Assembly (NCBI GenBank): GCA_948567375.1
Contig: OX419762.1
Coordinates: forward strand, 32,504,608-32,568,607
DNA length: 64,000 nt
Origin: Lunularia cruciata
Lineage: Eukaryota > Streptophyta > Marchantiopsida > Lunulariales > Lunulariaceae
Direction: 5' to 3'
The translations under genes were made by a program, and so were the position numbers. Below are positions 22,987 through 34,530 of this stretch, one piece after another; position 1 is the stretch's first letter, and every line of letters starts with the position of its first letter. The notes beneath the pieces are model-generated. The model worked only from the letters and a program-made list of their open reading frames with translations. It was not told the DNA's origin and did not search any database.

Positions 22987-24206
22987 ATAGAGTCAAAAAG
23001 TGGAATTGAAGGTGGAGTTGGGAACCCATCCTTGTGGATTTGTGATTTGGAGAAACCTTTCATTTCAATTTGGCTCAAATGAAGAGTTAGTAGAGGATTT
23101 GGGGATTAGCCAAATTGAGGGATTTATGTTAGATTTATGTCAGATTTTGGCTGAAGTTTATGTCAGATTTTTGGCTTGAGTTGGAGAATTTTGCCAAATT
23201 TGCAGGAGTTTTGCTAGATTTGGAGAAGGTTCAAGGTGGCAAGAAGAAAGGCCTGATTTGGCTGAATTTTGGCATCAAATGTTTGGCTTAAGTTGGAGAA
23301 TTTTGCCTGATTTAGAAGAGTTTTGCTAGATTTGGAGAGGGCAATAAAGTTGCAATGAGAAAGACCTCATTTGGGCATTTAGATGCTTCAAGGCATAGGT
23401 TTGTGGGCCATGAAGGCCTAGAAGGGCCATCTTGCTAGTGTGAGGCTAGCTAGTTTAGAGTAGATTTTAATCATTGTTTGGAAAAATCTACATATATGAC
23501 TAGATTGTGTGCAATAAGGTTTGACCCCTAGATCTTTAGTTCCTAGACTTGTGCCCCAGCCAACTGGTCCATCCTCACTTGTTGTCCTAGTGATTATTCC
23601 ACTATTATTTATAAACATATAGTTTCAGCTAGGAGAGATAATTTGATTCCATTCTTGGTGATCCTAGTAGCTTAAGAAGTAGATAACTCATATTATGTCA
23701 AATATCAAATGGTGACAGAGTTAATCCAATGTTGATTTATGAGATGGAGTGTTTTCATTTAGATTTCTTGTGATTGGAGCTCCTCCATTCTCTACTTCCT
23801 ATTTGTGTACCATGTTTGTGTGAGGTGCCCTAACTTTAGAGTGTTGGTGCTCTAGTGTGCTCTTGGTAGTGAGATTGGAGTGATGACCAATTAGACTACT
23901 TATGTTTCTCTTCGACAAGGCAAGAACTCATGAGCTATAGATTGTGAGAGTGCATGTTGTGATGGCAAGTTATAGGTTTTCTTTCCTCTTGTATAATTAT
24001 CATAGTTAGAGCTACATTATTTAGTGACATTTAGTTGGTATTGTTGGCACTTGGTAGGGTACTTGCGGTGGTTATAGTTGCGGGTTGCAATTCTTGGTTA
24101 CTTTGTTATGATGGAGTTCTTTGCGGATTGCAAAAGAGAAAGCATTGCAATATGCAATGGGTTTACTCAAAGTGGCGCTGGGTATCAGCTTGTACCTTAG
24201 GTTCTA
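22987..24206 (+). other. 5' leader of family B plus copy
   Basis: Non-coding leader matching the inverted leader at 21,058-22,260, for example GAAGGTGGAGTTGGGAA at about 23,008. It contains irregular repeats of TTTGGAGAA-/TTTTGGCT-TATGTCAGATTT-type units at 23,120-23,340. No gene is seen. Near 24,172 the stretch TGGCGCTGGGTATCAG looks like a primer site but is over 1 kb from any LTR end. Confidence 0.5.
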
Positions 24207-25359
24207 GTGAGAGAGGAGATTGACTTTGAGTTAGAGTTTGACACAAGAGTTGATCCAATTGGGAGTGCACTGGATGTGTCCGTATCATTATTATGGGACA
24301 TGGATGAGATTCATGGGGCCTCCAAATGTCCTGAGTATTACTTTGGTATGGTGTTTATCACTAATTTGGATGACTTCATCCAAGAGTTTGATTGTTGTTA
24401 TGATTTGTAGTAGATGTAGAACCCAACTTTGTTCACACCCTTCATGGTATGGAAAAGGTTATTTCAGCATTTGGAGAGTTTGCTGATGGACAACTGCCAT
24501 GAGTTCAAGGGAGATTACTTGGAGGGGATTGAGCTATGGAGGCAATATTGGTCTCCAAACTATGTCTCCATCACTTCAAGCTCTAGTTTTAGGGGTAGAT
24601 TGGTTGTATCAATGAGTTCTAACTCTAGTAGCATTGGTGGATCTCTTGGAGATGGTGCTACTATGAATGGCGGTACTACTATAGAAGGTGGTGTAGTATT
24701 AGGGTTTAACCCCATGGTGGAGTTCTTCTAGTGTTTGAGGTAGAACTACCAGGGAGTGCAGACCGACAAGCTGAGGAGCTTGCAAGAGTTCCAGTAGAAG
24801 GCTAGAGAGAGCCTACACAAAGCATGCACTTGCATGAGATGGCTGATAAGTTTTACCTAGGGAGTTACTAAGGCTTAGGCAGTCCAGTTTTGGTATGGGA
24901 TATTGGACAAGGAGTTGCAATGTAGAGTTCATGATGCTACACTTCTACAAGCTACTTTGCCTACTTTGGTAGTGGTCTTTGGTTTGGCTAAGTGTATTGA
25001 GCTCAACATGGTGGAGGAGAGAGTAGTGACATTTGGATTTGGTAGGAAGACCTCATCCATAGCTATTATGTCTTCCAAAGTGTAGCAAAGTTTGCCTTGC
25101 CATGCCATGTTGGTTTCCAAGGACAAGGTGGAGAGCCTAGATCCTCTAGAGTGAGTGGAAGGCCTAGTGTGGCCAGACCCTTACTTTCATTTTTGGTTCA
25201 ACAACAACTAATGAGAGGTGATGTTGCTTTTTGGACTTGTGGTGGACCTCACCACAGGAGAGAGTGAATTAATGGTAGTGGAACTAATACCTCTGGTGCA
25301 TCACAACCAACATAGAGAAAGTGTGAGAATTGTCATAGATTTGGTCACACCAGTGACCA

Positions 25360-26099
25360 ATTGTAATACCAAGGGTTACCCATATGATTTAGATGTGAAA
25401 TTTGGTTTGGTAACATCAGGAATGATGTTATACATGGTGGTAAAAATAGATCAGATAGAAGTAACACCAAAAGAGTACTTCTACTAATAGGGCAGAAACT
25501 GAAATAGACTTGAGAACCTTAGAACCAATAGCTAGACATATGATTTAAAGGTGAGAATTGGTTTGGTAACATCTGGAAGGATGTTACACATGATGGACTA
25601 AACAGATCAGAAAGAGGTATCACCAAAAGGGGACTTCTACTAATAGAGTAGGAACCGAAATATGCCTAAAATCTTTGAAGGCAATTTCGGAGGCCTAAAC
25701 GGATGAATTAGGCCTCAAAAATGTGCAGATTCCCCCCCTCCCGACAGAGGAAAGGCATGCCTTCCCTCCCCCCAACTTTGTCTTGTCAAGAGCTTTCCAA
25801 CGGTACCTTACGTGATTCTGAGATTCCTACAAGAAGATTCCCTAAAAGGTTCCCTCTGGTCAAAGCTTGTTTGACCAACCAGATAGGACCTAGACCAGAC
25901 AGGTCACCCATCCAAGTAAGTAATCCAAGGGTGGAGCTTGCTGAAATGTCACCTATCTGTGTCCCTAATCCTATGGTGGAGCTTCCTTGGAGGAGATCCT
26001 CTTTGTCTATATAATAAAGAGAAGGTGCTCCCTTGGGGCATTGAATGTTTGAGAGTGCAATCTGTGTTTTCTCTCTTCTCTTGTACTTGGAGTATTACA
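25360..26099 (+). repeat. 5' LTR of chromovirus 1
   Basis: 740 bp, TG...CA. A TATA-like CTATATAATAAAG lies at about 26,008-26,020. An imperfect internal duplication has a 158-bp period: the segment starting CATATGATTT at 25,379 recurs at 25,537, and both include GGTTTGGTAACATC and a CACCAAAAG...ACTTCTACTAATAG block. The right LTR keeps the same internal duplication. Confidence 0.9.
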
Positions 26100-26100
26100 A

Positions 26101-26112
26101 TGGTATCAGAGC
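26101..26112 (+). promoter_or_regulatory. Primer-binding site, initiator-Met tRNA
   Basis: TGGTATCAGAGC one base after the 5' LTR, the usual complement of the plant initiator methionine tRNA 3' end used by many chromoviruses. Confidence 0.9.
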
Positions 26113-26702
26113 GAGTGTTCTAGTCCAAGAGAGTGGATCACCCCTCTTGGAATAGCACGAACTACTGAAACTGAGTAATGTTAGGTGGAGGACATAGAGT
26201 AATTGTTAGACTTAGGAAGGACTTTAGAGAGCGGGTAGGATGGATGCACCGGGGGGACAATTTCCCGCACCTAGCTTTCCATTCTCAAACCCATTCCACA
26301 TCAAGGTTATGTATATCTAGCATGAGCAAATGAGGGTATCGCTAGTTTATCACTTCGGTGCAGAATTCATGGACAGAGTGATGAACTCACCAAACCTGGT
26401 GATTCTACCTATGGTGATATATGACAGAGAGTGGGATTTGACGATCTACATTCTATTATGATAATATGGATATGAATGTCCCAAATCCCCTCCCTTTCAA
26501 CACTCAAGTAGAAATCCGTTATGTAGTGAGGCCGAAAGTGATGTTTAGAGATTTTGTGGTTAGGAATTTTGGTGAGGAGTATTATCAACGAGTGATAGCT
26601 TCTGAGGTCTCAATGGTAGTTCCGATAGTTTGTGCGCCTTCTAGAGTGATTATATTGACTCTGTATTGAAGTAGACGTTAGCAATTGGGTGTTGTAGGAA
26701 CC

Positions 26703-27854
26703 ATGGATCCGCAATTGCAAGAGCTGGTGCAAGGAATGCAGGGGATGTTGAATGAATTTAGAGAGATTAAGATGACCATGGAGACATTACAAAGTCAAGT
26801 GCATATCTTGAGGAACAATCAAGCCATGCAAGAAGAAGAGCCATCTCAAAACCCTGTACCTGCGACTTAAGTGCTTGGAGAGGCGCCCGTGCCTACAAAC
26901 CCTATCAACGGTGAAGCTACATTGCTACTCCGGATGAAGAAGACCTGCAACATTGAGCCTTACAAGGAGCAGCGTATGATGGGAGTAGTGGAAAATTGGA
27001 TCTCGAGAATAAATCGATATTTCTGATTATCCTCAACAGAGATCACAAAGCATACATTAAGTGTCTTTGCATGTGGGTACTTGACCGATAAAGCCCTCAC
27101 ATGGTATGATGCTTGGGAATGATCCATGCTGGTAGAGAGAAGGGAGGTCACATGGATAGCAATGCAAGAAGGATTGCTGAAGAATTTCCAATCGGTGGAT
27201 TTTGTGCAGATGGCTCAAACCCAACTATGGGGATTGAGATAGAAGCATAGCGTACAAGAGTATATGGAGGCATTTTTGGATCTACAAGTTGCAATTACCG
27301 ACATGAGTCCAGCAGAGACTCTCGACAATTTCAAATGAGGGTTGAAAGAGCGGATTCGCCAAGAAGTCATGGTGCAAAACCCTTGCACGGTATTTGAAGC
27401 CATTGCTTGTGTGTAGAGAATAGCAGGAGCATTAGGTGGAGGTGAAGGAGTAGTTCCACCTCAACATTATTGTGCAAAAATGCCACACATGGGTGGACCA
27501 ATATCAATGGAATTGGGCAACCTTCGATTTCGGGATCAAGGAGCACGGCCGCTTCAAGGAGAGCAGGGACGGGTAGAAGAACAAAGAGATGGAGTCCCAC
27601 GAGGAGAAGGGACTCAAGGAGAACAACTCCGTTGTTACAATTGTGGGCATATTGGGCACATATCTACCAATTGTTGCACTCGTTTCCCTAGAGGCCCTCG
27701 GCCTTCGTACAGGCGATCTTTGAAAACATGGAGAGGCACATTGAAGAGGAGGAGGTGGAAACCACTTTGGAAAACAAAGATCACCAGTAAATGTACCTCG
27801 TGGCTTTACTGGCTCAATAAGGAAGCAGAGAAGCAAAGGAAGGAAGAAGAATAA
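26703..27854 (+). pseudogene. Gag, chromovirus 1
   Basis: The start is the ATG at 26,703 (MDPQLQELVQGMQGMLNEF, a coiled-coil N-terminus). The capsid-like part has NWISRINRYF, TDKALTWYDAWE, VQEYMEAFLDLQVAITDMSP and LKERIRQEVMVQNP. An intact CCHC zinc knuckle (CYNCGHIGHISTNC) sits at about 27,636-27,677. About six stops interrupt the frame, several at expected Trp, Gln or Arg codons (CAG->TAG, TGG->TGA), as in methylation-driven decay. The stretch 26,230-26,670 before it has no clear gene. Confidence 0.8.
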
Positions 27855-27879
27855 TGCGCAAAGATCCCAAAAGGCAACC

Positions 27880-28290
27880 TCACAATTGATTATTGTGAAT
27901 GGAATCATAGAAGGTAATCAAGTGAGAGTATTAATAGATCCAGGAGCAACAGAGAATTTCTTGTCTCGCTCTGTTGCAATAAGACTGTGAATGGATTTCA
28001 AGAGAGACAGAAGTGAAGAAGTAGAGTTACCAAATGGGCAAACAGAGAGGATTGAATCATTACCTAGACGGGTAACCCTCTTTGTAGGAGAATATCAGGA
28101 AGCAATTGAGTGGCGAGTGATACAATTAGCCCATTATGATGCAATTTTAGGCATGCCATGGATGGAGCAGTACAACCCAATGGTGGATTGGAGGAAGAAA
28201 GTAGTGAGAACCCACCAATGGTCAATCATTGGGATTAAAGAAAAATCACACAGGCAGAAACTGCCTTTATATGTCGTAGGGATGACAACT
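27880..28290 (+). pseudogene. Aspartic protease, chromovirus 1
   Basis: Reads VRVLIDPGATENFLS near 27,930-27,970, with the catalytic Asp kept but D-P-G-A where D-S-G-A is usual. A stop follows, then the flap and end region [15 protein letters not shown] at 28,135-28,180. It forms the N-terminus of the pol frame that continues into the reverse transcriptase. Confidence 0.75.
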
Positions 28291-28369
28291 ATCTGTAAGA
28301 CCGATAGATGTTTTATGGGTCTAATAAGAGAAGTCCAAAGTGCACAAATCGTTGGACAAATTCCTGAGA

Positions 28370-29650
28370 AATTGAAAGATGTGGTGGATGAGTTTCAAGA
28401 TGTCTTTCCCGATGATCTACCCTCAGGATTACCACCTAAAAGGCGAGTAGATCACAAAAAAGAGACACTCTCGGGGAAGACACCTCCTTGTAAGGCCCCA
28501 TATCGCCTATCACCTCATGAGTTGGAGGAGTGTAAGACTCAAATTGAAGAGATGCTACAAAAAGGGTTCATCCAACCTAGCATATCACCATATGGGGCCC
28601 CTGTCTTGTTTGTGAAGAAGAAAGATGGTACAATGCGCATCTGCATTGACTATCGGGGTCTCAATCAGCAAACAGTGAAGAACAAATACCCCTTACCTTG
28701 CATGGATGACCTGTTTGATCAACTCCATGGAGCAAGATACTTCACCAACCTAGACTTGCGGAGCGATTACAATCAAATCCGAATTGCAGAGGAGGATGTG
28801 TACAAAACTGCCTTTCGAACCAAGTATGGCCACTTTGAGTATCTTGTGATGCCTTTTGGCCTCACCAATGCGCTTGCCACTTTCATGAGTCTAATGGATG
28901 ACATATTTTGTCCATACTTGGATAAGTTATTATTGTCTTCTTGGATGATATCTTAGTATATAGTAGCACGATGACAAAACACAAACAACATCTACGAGAG
29001 GTCCTCCAAATTCTAAGACAGAATCAATTGTATGCCAAAATCTCAAGGTGTGAGTTTGGCAAGTCTGAAGTAGACTACTTAGGGCATAGAGTAAGTGCAG
29101 AGGGCATTCAAGTATTGACAAATAAAATAGAGGTCATTCAAAAATGGAATGCCCCAGAAGATCAGACTCAACTTAAGAGCTTCTTGGGGTTGACGGGATT
29201 CTATCGTAGATTTGTCAAGGACTTCTCCAAGGTTGCACAACCTTTAACGGCACTACTTGGCAAGGGGAAGAAGTGGACATGGGGAACTGCACAAGAGTTG
29301 GCCTTTCAAGAATTGAAGGCCGCCTTGCTACATGCACCAATCTTGAAGTGGTATGACCCAAAACGGCCAATCAAGTTGGCGACAGATGCATCAAGCGTAG
29401 CAATAGGAGCAGTCCTACAACAAGAGTGGCATGACGGATGGCATCCAATTGCATATTTCTCTCGAAAGTTGTTACCGGCAGAGCGCAACTACCACACCAC
29501 AGAACAAGAAGAGTTGGCCATTGTTCTAGCAACCAAGCATTGGAAGCACTACCTGGGCGAGAAGGCATTTGTAGTAGAGACATACCACAAACCTCTAGTC
29601 TACCTCGAGATGCAAAAGGATCTATCTCGTTGCCAAATTTGGTGGGCAAA
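28370..29650 (+). pseudogene. Reverse transcriptase and RNase H, chromovirus 1
   Basis: The first frame (to 28,956) has [40 protein letters not shown] and [10 protein letters not shown] single frameshift near 28,935 moves the catalytic FLDDILVYS (28,938-28,964) into the second frame (28,941-29,657), which continues [27 protein letters not shown] and the RNase H part ([32 protein letters not shown]). A TGA at 29,655 ends the frame. Apart from these breaks it is well preserved. Confidence 0.85.
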
Positions 29651-29669
29651 GTGGTGACAATGCTTCAAC

Positions 29670-31005
29670 ATGACAATCACCTACGTGGAAGGTAAGAAGC
29701 AACTTGCAGATGCATTCACCCGCATGCCAATGGCCAACAACTTGGTGGTAGAAGTTAAGATTAACCCTAAATTCTGGCAAGAGATTCTAGTTGCTACAAA
29801 AATTGATCCAGAGATTGTTGAAGCGCAATCATCCAAAGGTGTCACCAGCACCCAAGGACTCACCTTTCAAGATGGCAAATTATAGATCCCAAATGTCCCA
29901 GAATTACGCACCACCATTCTAGCGGAATGTCATGATTTGGCCATTGCAGCTTTTGTCGGAGTGGACAAGACCTTGGATGCAGTCAAGCGCCATTACTATT
30001 GGCCCAAGATGAGCAACAACGTGATGGACTATGTGTGTATCTGCCTACTTTGTCAACAGAACAAAGCTTATAATCAAGCTCCTGAAGGGCTCCTTCAACC
30101 TCTCCCCACTCCTACCCAACTTTGGGAACAAGTGAGTATGGATCTCGTCTGTGAATTACCCAAGACCACCTCAGGGTTTGACTCCATTGTGGTCTATGTG
30201 GACCGGCTCAGCAAAATGATTCATGTATGCCCTACCACCAAGGAGGTGACCGCTCCACAACTAGCTCAACTATACTTAGATGCAGTCTTTGCTCACCATG
30301 GCTTGTCTAGAGTACTCATCACCGATAGATGCACCCAATTCACCAGTTTGTTTTGGCAAACACTCTTTGGTTTCTTCAAAACCAAGTTGGCCATGTCCAC
30401 AGCTTACCACCCACAAACATATGGCCAAACAGAGCGGGCTAATCGCACAATTGAAGACATGTTACACGGCTTCACCTTAGAAGAGCAAGAGAGGTGGGAC
30501 ACCCTATTACCGTTGGTGGAATTCGCTTACAACAATTCAGTGAATGCGTCCACTCAGGTCACTTTGTTCTTCCTCATGTATGGTGAGCATCCCTTCACAC
30601 CTTCTAGCTTGATGAAGATCCATCCAGTGACTACCAAGGTTGATGCAGTCAACACATTTGTTTCTAGAATCCAACAAGGTGTGGAGAGCACTAAGCACAG
30701 GTTACAAATTGCACAAAATCGACAAAAGCAGTATGCTGATGCACACCGTCGGCACATGGAGTTCAATGTTGGGGATCAAATGTGGCTATCAACAACCAAC
30801 CTCACATTAGTTGGATCTTGTAAGCTCAGGCCTCATTTTATTGGGCCTTTCTTGATTCTTCGTCACATCTACGTTGTGGCCTATCACCTTGAGCTACCAC
30901 CACACATGAAGATCCATCTAGTGTTCCATGTCTCCCTACTATGCAGATATGCTCCCCAATCAGGCCAAGGTCCTTCCACACAGGACATTCGACCTTGTCC
31001 GACAC
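29670..31005 (+). pseudogene. Integrase, chromovirus 1
   Basis: The zinc-binding region (HYYWPKM, CICLLCQQNK at about 30,030) has lost one His (AAFVG where GHxG is usual). The catalytic triad is present: D in SMDLVCELP (about 30,140), D in LITDRCTQF (about 30,320) and E in YGQTERANRT (about 30,430). After it come FNVGDQMWLST and GPFLILRHI, the C-terminal GPY/F-type region. The main open frame runs 29,937-31,262. Confidence 0.85.
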
Positions 31006-31230
31006 TCATTGATGGCATAGAGGAATATGAAGTGGAGCGGATTCTCCAAAAGTGCATGCGTGGTACTCGCCATCCGCGGTTGGAATATCTAGAACAATGG
31101 AAAGGTTACCCCCTCTATGAAGCAACCTGGGAATCCGCTGCCAATTTGGCACATGCACCGATGTTGGTGCAAGCATTTGAGCAACAATTAATTGCACAAC
31201 GAAGATGTTGCGTCTTAAAAGTAGGGAGGT
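31006..31230 (+). pseudogene. Chromodomain, chromovirus 1
   Basis: EEYEVERILQ (about 31,021), then LEYLEQWKGYPLYEATWE: the Y/E-VERIL and W-KGY-xxxxxTWE pattern of a chromodomain at the integrase C-terminus. In active chromoviruses it can bind modified histones and steer integration to heterochromatin. The frame is open through it, and the polypurine tract follows almost at once. Confidence 0.85.
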
Positions 31231-31231
31231 C

Positions 31232-31973
31232 TATAATACCAAGGGTTAGCCATATGATCTAGATGTGAATTCGGTTTGGTAACATCAGGAATGATGTTAT
31301 ACATGATGGTAAAAATAGATCAGATAGAAGTATCACCAAAAGAGTACTTCTACTAATAGGGCAAAAACCAAAATAAACTTGAGAACCTTAGAACCAATAG
31401 TTAGACATATGATTTAAAGGTGAGAATTGGTTTGGTAACATCTGGAAGGATGTTACACATGATGGACTAAACAGATCAGAAAGAGGTATTACCAAAAGGG
31501 GACTTCTACTTATAGAGTAATAACCAAAATATGCCTGAAATCTTTGAAGGCAATTTCGGAGGCCTAAACGGATGAATTAGGCCTCAAAAATGTGAAGATT
31601 CCCCCCCCCCCCAACAGAGGAAAGGCTGGCCTTCCCTCCCCCTGACTTTGTCTCGTCAAGAGCTTTCCAACGGTACCTTACTCACGTGATTCTGAGGTTC
31701 CTACAAGAAGATTCTCTAAAAGATTCCCTCTGGTCAAAGCTTGTTTGACCAACCAGATAGGACCTAGACCAGACAGGTCACCCATCCAAGTAAGTAATCC
31801 AAGGGTGGAGCTTGCTGACATGTCACCTATCTGTGTCCCTAATCCTATGGTGGAGCTTCCTTGGAGGAGATCCTCTTTGTCTATATAATAAAGAGAAGGT
31901 GCTCCCTTGGGGCATCGAATGTTTGAGAGTGCAATCTGTGTTTTCTCTCTTCTCTTGTCCTCAGAGTATTACA
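31232..31973 (+). repeat. 3' LTR of chromovirus 1
   Basis: 742 bp, the partner of 25,360-26,099. The first dinucleotide has changed from TG to TA. A C-run is longer here (around 31,601) and a 4-bp CTCA insertion is present near 31,681. Confidence 0.9.
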
Positions 31974-32659
31974 CCAATGCTTTGATTTACACTAGGAGTT
32001 ACGGAGTGGTAAGGTTGTTATGGCAGGTGGTAGAGGAGCTCTATCATGGAGGACAATTGGTAGAGTTGGTGGTAGAGGATCCACACCTAGTAGGGGTGCA
32101 GTACCTACCCTTACTTTGGACACAACAATTGCTACTTGGATTGAGTAGTATGAGCAGAGATTGGCTAGCATGGCCATCACTAAAAGGAGATCAGATTTGG
32201 GTGTTGACGCTTCCACCTCATATGCTGGTGATAGAGATGTCTTGGATTTCATGTGTAGAGCAACACAAGTGGATGCATCTCCCGTAGTGACTAGGAATGC
32301 AGTACATGCTCCAGAGCCTAGAGGAGCATCAATGGAGTTGGCCTCACAAAGAGGAAAGGTTGGTGGACATGTCAGACTTCCCCAATCTTTTACACTCTCA
32401 GAGGTACTATATATGACATCCATGGCTCCTAGATGTCCTAATGCAGGTGTGGTAGGTAGTGATGATGGGGTGCATGATGGAGTACCTACTAGTCAACCAC
32501 TTGCTATTACGCAGATAGAGTCTAGCACAATGTTGAGGCGGCTTAGCTGATTATGCGCTCTTCTTTATTTTCAACCAATGACATGTGTACATTGCGAGTT
32601 AATGCAGTCCCAATGTTCCAATTGGCTGCCACGCTTTGTGAGAGTAAAGATGATTGGTT

Positions 32660-33590
32660 CCTACTATTAGACCATAGGTGGTTGATAGTGGAGTTGACTT
32701 GGTTGAGGAGCATGGGATTTGCTTAGCAACCAATGGTTTATGGCAAGCGGTAGCGGCTAGATTGGAGGAGTTACCAACTAGATCAGCCTTTGAGCAAGTG
32801 CAATTTACACTCGAGATTGTCTTGTTGGATAACCATAGAGGGATTTTTGGTGGGACCTTAAGAGAAAGTCTATAAACCACAAAGGATCTTAGTTGGCTTT
32901 GGTGCATAGTCCCTTATGTTGGGGAAGGCTGCAAGTGTTGGTCTTGAGTTACGGATGACCAATGTGGAAAAGTGTACATTTTAGATCCAAATATCTGTAA
33001 GAGGTGGTTCTACACAATATATCACGTGTGGAGAGCTTGTTGTTTAGATTCAGCCTAGTCATCAGAATGATAGCTCTTGGTGAGAGCTCAGGCCATTGGG
33101 ATAGTAGTTGAGTTTATATGATGTGTTAGTTGGGGGAGCAATGTTATACCCCATGGGTTTTGTATTGAATATTGGGAGGAGACATCCTCCTATAGACCAA
33201 GTTGGCAGTCTGGTGAGGGACAAGTATGTTGCCTACTAGCGTGCTTTAGTAGTGGTAGTCTTGGCTCACTATAGTTAGGGACCATGGCGGCTTCAGTTTC
33301 AACTTTTAGTGGTTCTATTACTTGGCCTAGTGACTTATCAGAGGGGAATGCCTATATAGAGGATACTCTAGTACTACAAGAGATCACTTGGATTTGGAGT
33401 ACGAGTGGGATTGATTCATCCACCTTGGATGTTCCATTGTGGAGTTTAGAGGAAGCAATATAACAACATGCAGATCAATTGGTGCAACAGGCTTGGAGTA
33501 GAGCCTTTGTACCACAAGGAGACCATTGTGATGATGAGCCTCTCGAGTAGATTACCTTGACACTTTTAAATATCAAACTCATTGCTTGGA
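32660..33590 (+). pseudogene. Protease and linker, family B plus copy
   Basis: 32,678-32,875 is open and matches the minus copy: VDLVEEHGICLATNGLWQ, LEELPTRSAFEQVQFTLEIVLLDN. The catalytic triplet region at about 32,888-32,915 reads G-F-G-A, so the Asp is lost. The rest to 33,590 is degenerate linker, including LDVPLWSLEEA at about 33,426 as in the minus copy, leading to the methyltransferase. Confidence 0.55.
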
Positions 33591-34530
33591 AGTATCCAAT
33601 AGAGGAAGTATGTCTATTGGAGTTGTTTGGTGGGATTAGCATTGGATTAGTTATAGTACTATAAGCGAGTATACAAGTACAGAGATACTTGTATATGGAA
33701 AGAGATGAGAATTCTAGGCTAGCCTCTCTACATCATATGGCACACTTGGCCTATTGGTAGCTTGAATTATTATTTATATCAACAGTCAAGGATTACCAAA
33801 AGATCCTACCAATAGACATTTCCTTGCAGATGGCATAAGATGTGGAGAGACATGGTCTCATTCATTTGGTGATTTTTGGATAGCCATGTCAACAACAAAC
33901 ATGTGCTGGCCAAGGTTTGGGTCTTCAAGATCCCCATTCTAGTGTGTTTTGGGAGATGTTACAAATACTACAACATCTCCATGTTCATCAATCCATTTCT
34001 CCAACTTAGAATTTGGAGAACGTCCCTTTAATGGGTGATTCTTGCACGAGTGGTGGCAAGTACACATCAAGTCAATTTCTAGATGGACCTGCAATGTTGT
34101 TAGATGTAGCGAGAGTGGGATCATGGGCTCATTGTCTTTATCTTTGGTGGATGAACCTCTTACCTAGAGAGGTTCTACAATGCATTTATGATGGGATTCA
34201 TCGACTTGACCACCTTATTGTTGATGAGATTTTGGATGTTAGGCACAAGTCTCAGATGGTGGTATTGGCTAATAGGTCACCTATGGTAATGATGAACCTA
34301 GTTGGACAGCCATGAGCTACTTTTCCCACACTTATGAGTTTCTCGAGCTCTCATGCTTTTGAGAGAGAGGTCTTGGGACTTGTTTGCAACTCACATTTAC
34401 AACAATTGGTGGAGTCCAATGATGATGAGAGAGAGCATGCAATGGGTTTTTGCATTGGTATAACTATTGTTCTAGTAGTATCAAAGGCATCTAGACATTA
34501 GGTTAGACTATGGAACTGAATTGTTTTACA
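33590..34530 (+). pseudogene. C5-cytosine DNA methyltransferase domain within family B pol, plus copy
   Basis: Second, independent copy of the domain in the minus element. Motif I: CLLELFGGISIGL at about 33,611-33,650. Motif IV: PCQ at 33,884-33,892 (Cys codon TGT at 33,887-33,889), preceded by a TAG where Trp is expected. GLQDPHSSVFWEML follows. Motif VI: ENVPLMGDS from 34,016. Motif VIII-like: ARVGS...LWWMNLLP at about 34,108-34,160. Then VDEILDVRHKSQ, NLVGQP, and a motif IX-like AMGF at about 34,440. The part 34,013-34,315 is one open frame of 100 codons. The same domain, in the same place between protease and reverse transcriptase, in two diverged copies shows it belonged to the ancestral element. 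Stops at several Gln/Trp codons make it inactive. Confidence 0.82.

Larger units (their letters stand above)
25360..31973 (+). mobile_element. Chromovirus 1 (Ty3/gypsy), complete with both LTRs and CCAAT target duplication
   Basis: 6,614 bp. Left LTR 25,360-26,099 and right LTR 31,232-31,973, starting TGTAATACC (TATAATACC on the right) and ending TATTACA. The 5-bp target duplication CCAAT is perfect (25,355-25,359 and 31,974-31,978). The primer site is at 26,101-26,112, and the polypurine tract AAAAGTAGGGAGG is at 31,217-31,229. The order is gag, protease, reverse transcriptase, RNase H, integrase, chromodomain. By eye the LTRs differ at roughly 3.5-4% of positions, so the insertion is not recent. 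Confidence 0.92.
24207..32550 (+). pseudogene. Gag, family B plus copy, split by chromovirus 1
   Basis: 24,207-24,410 starts MREEIDFELEFDTRVDPI and ends near DDFIQEFDCCYDL. Later blocks are FNPMVEFF (about 24,710) and ELQCRVHDATLLQATLPTLV (24,903). At 25,326-25,359 the zinc knuckle begins as CENCHRFGHTSDQ. Chromovirus 1 (25,360-31,973) then interrupts it, and the last Cys codon lies just after the insertion at about 31,978. The Gly/Arg-rich tail is degenerate. 32,161-32,550 carries the Ala/Met/Ser-rich end (AMDFMCRATQVDAS-like, FTLSEVLYMTSMAPR). Confidence 0.7.

Noticed and set aside
24165-24190. TGGCGCTGGGTATCAG as the primer site of the family B plus copy
   Set aside because: It lies more than 1 kb from the LTR end defined in other copies and matches no tRNA end I can recall; the minus copy is changed at this place.
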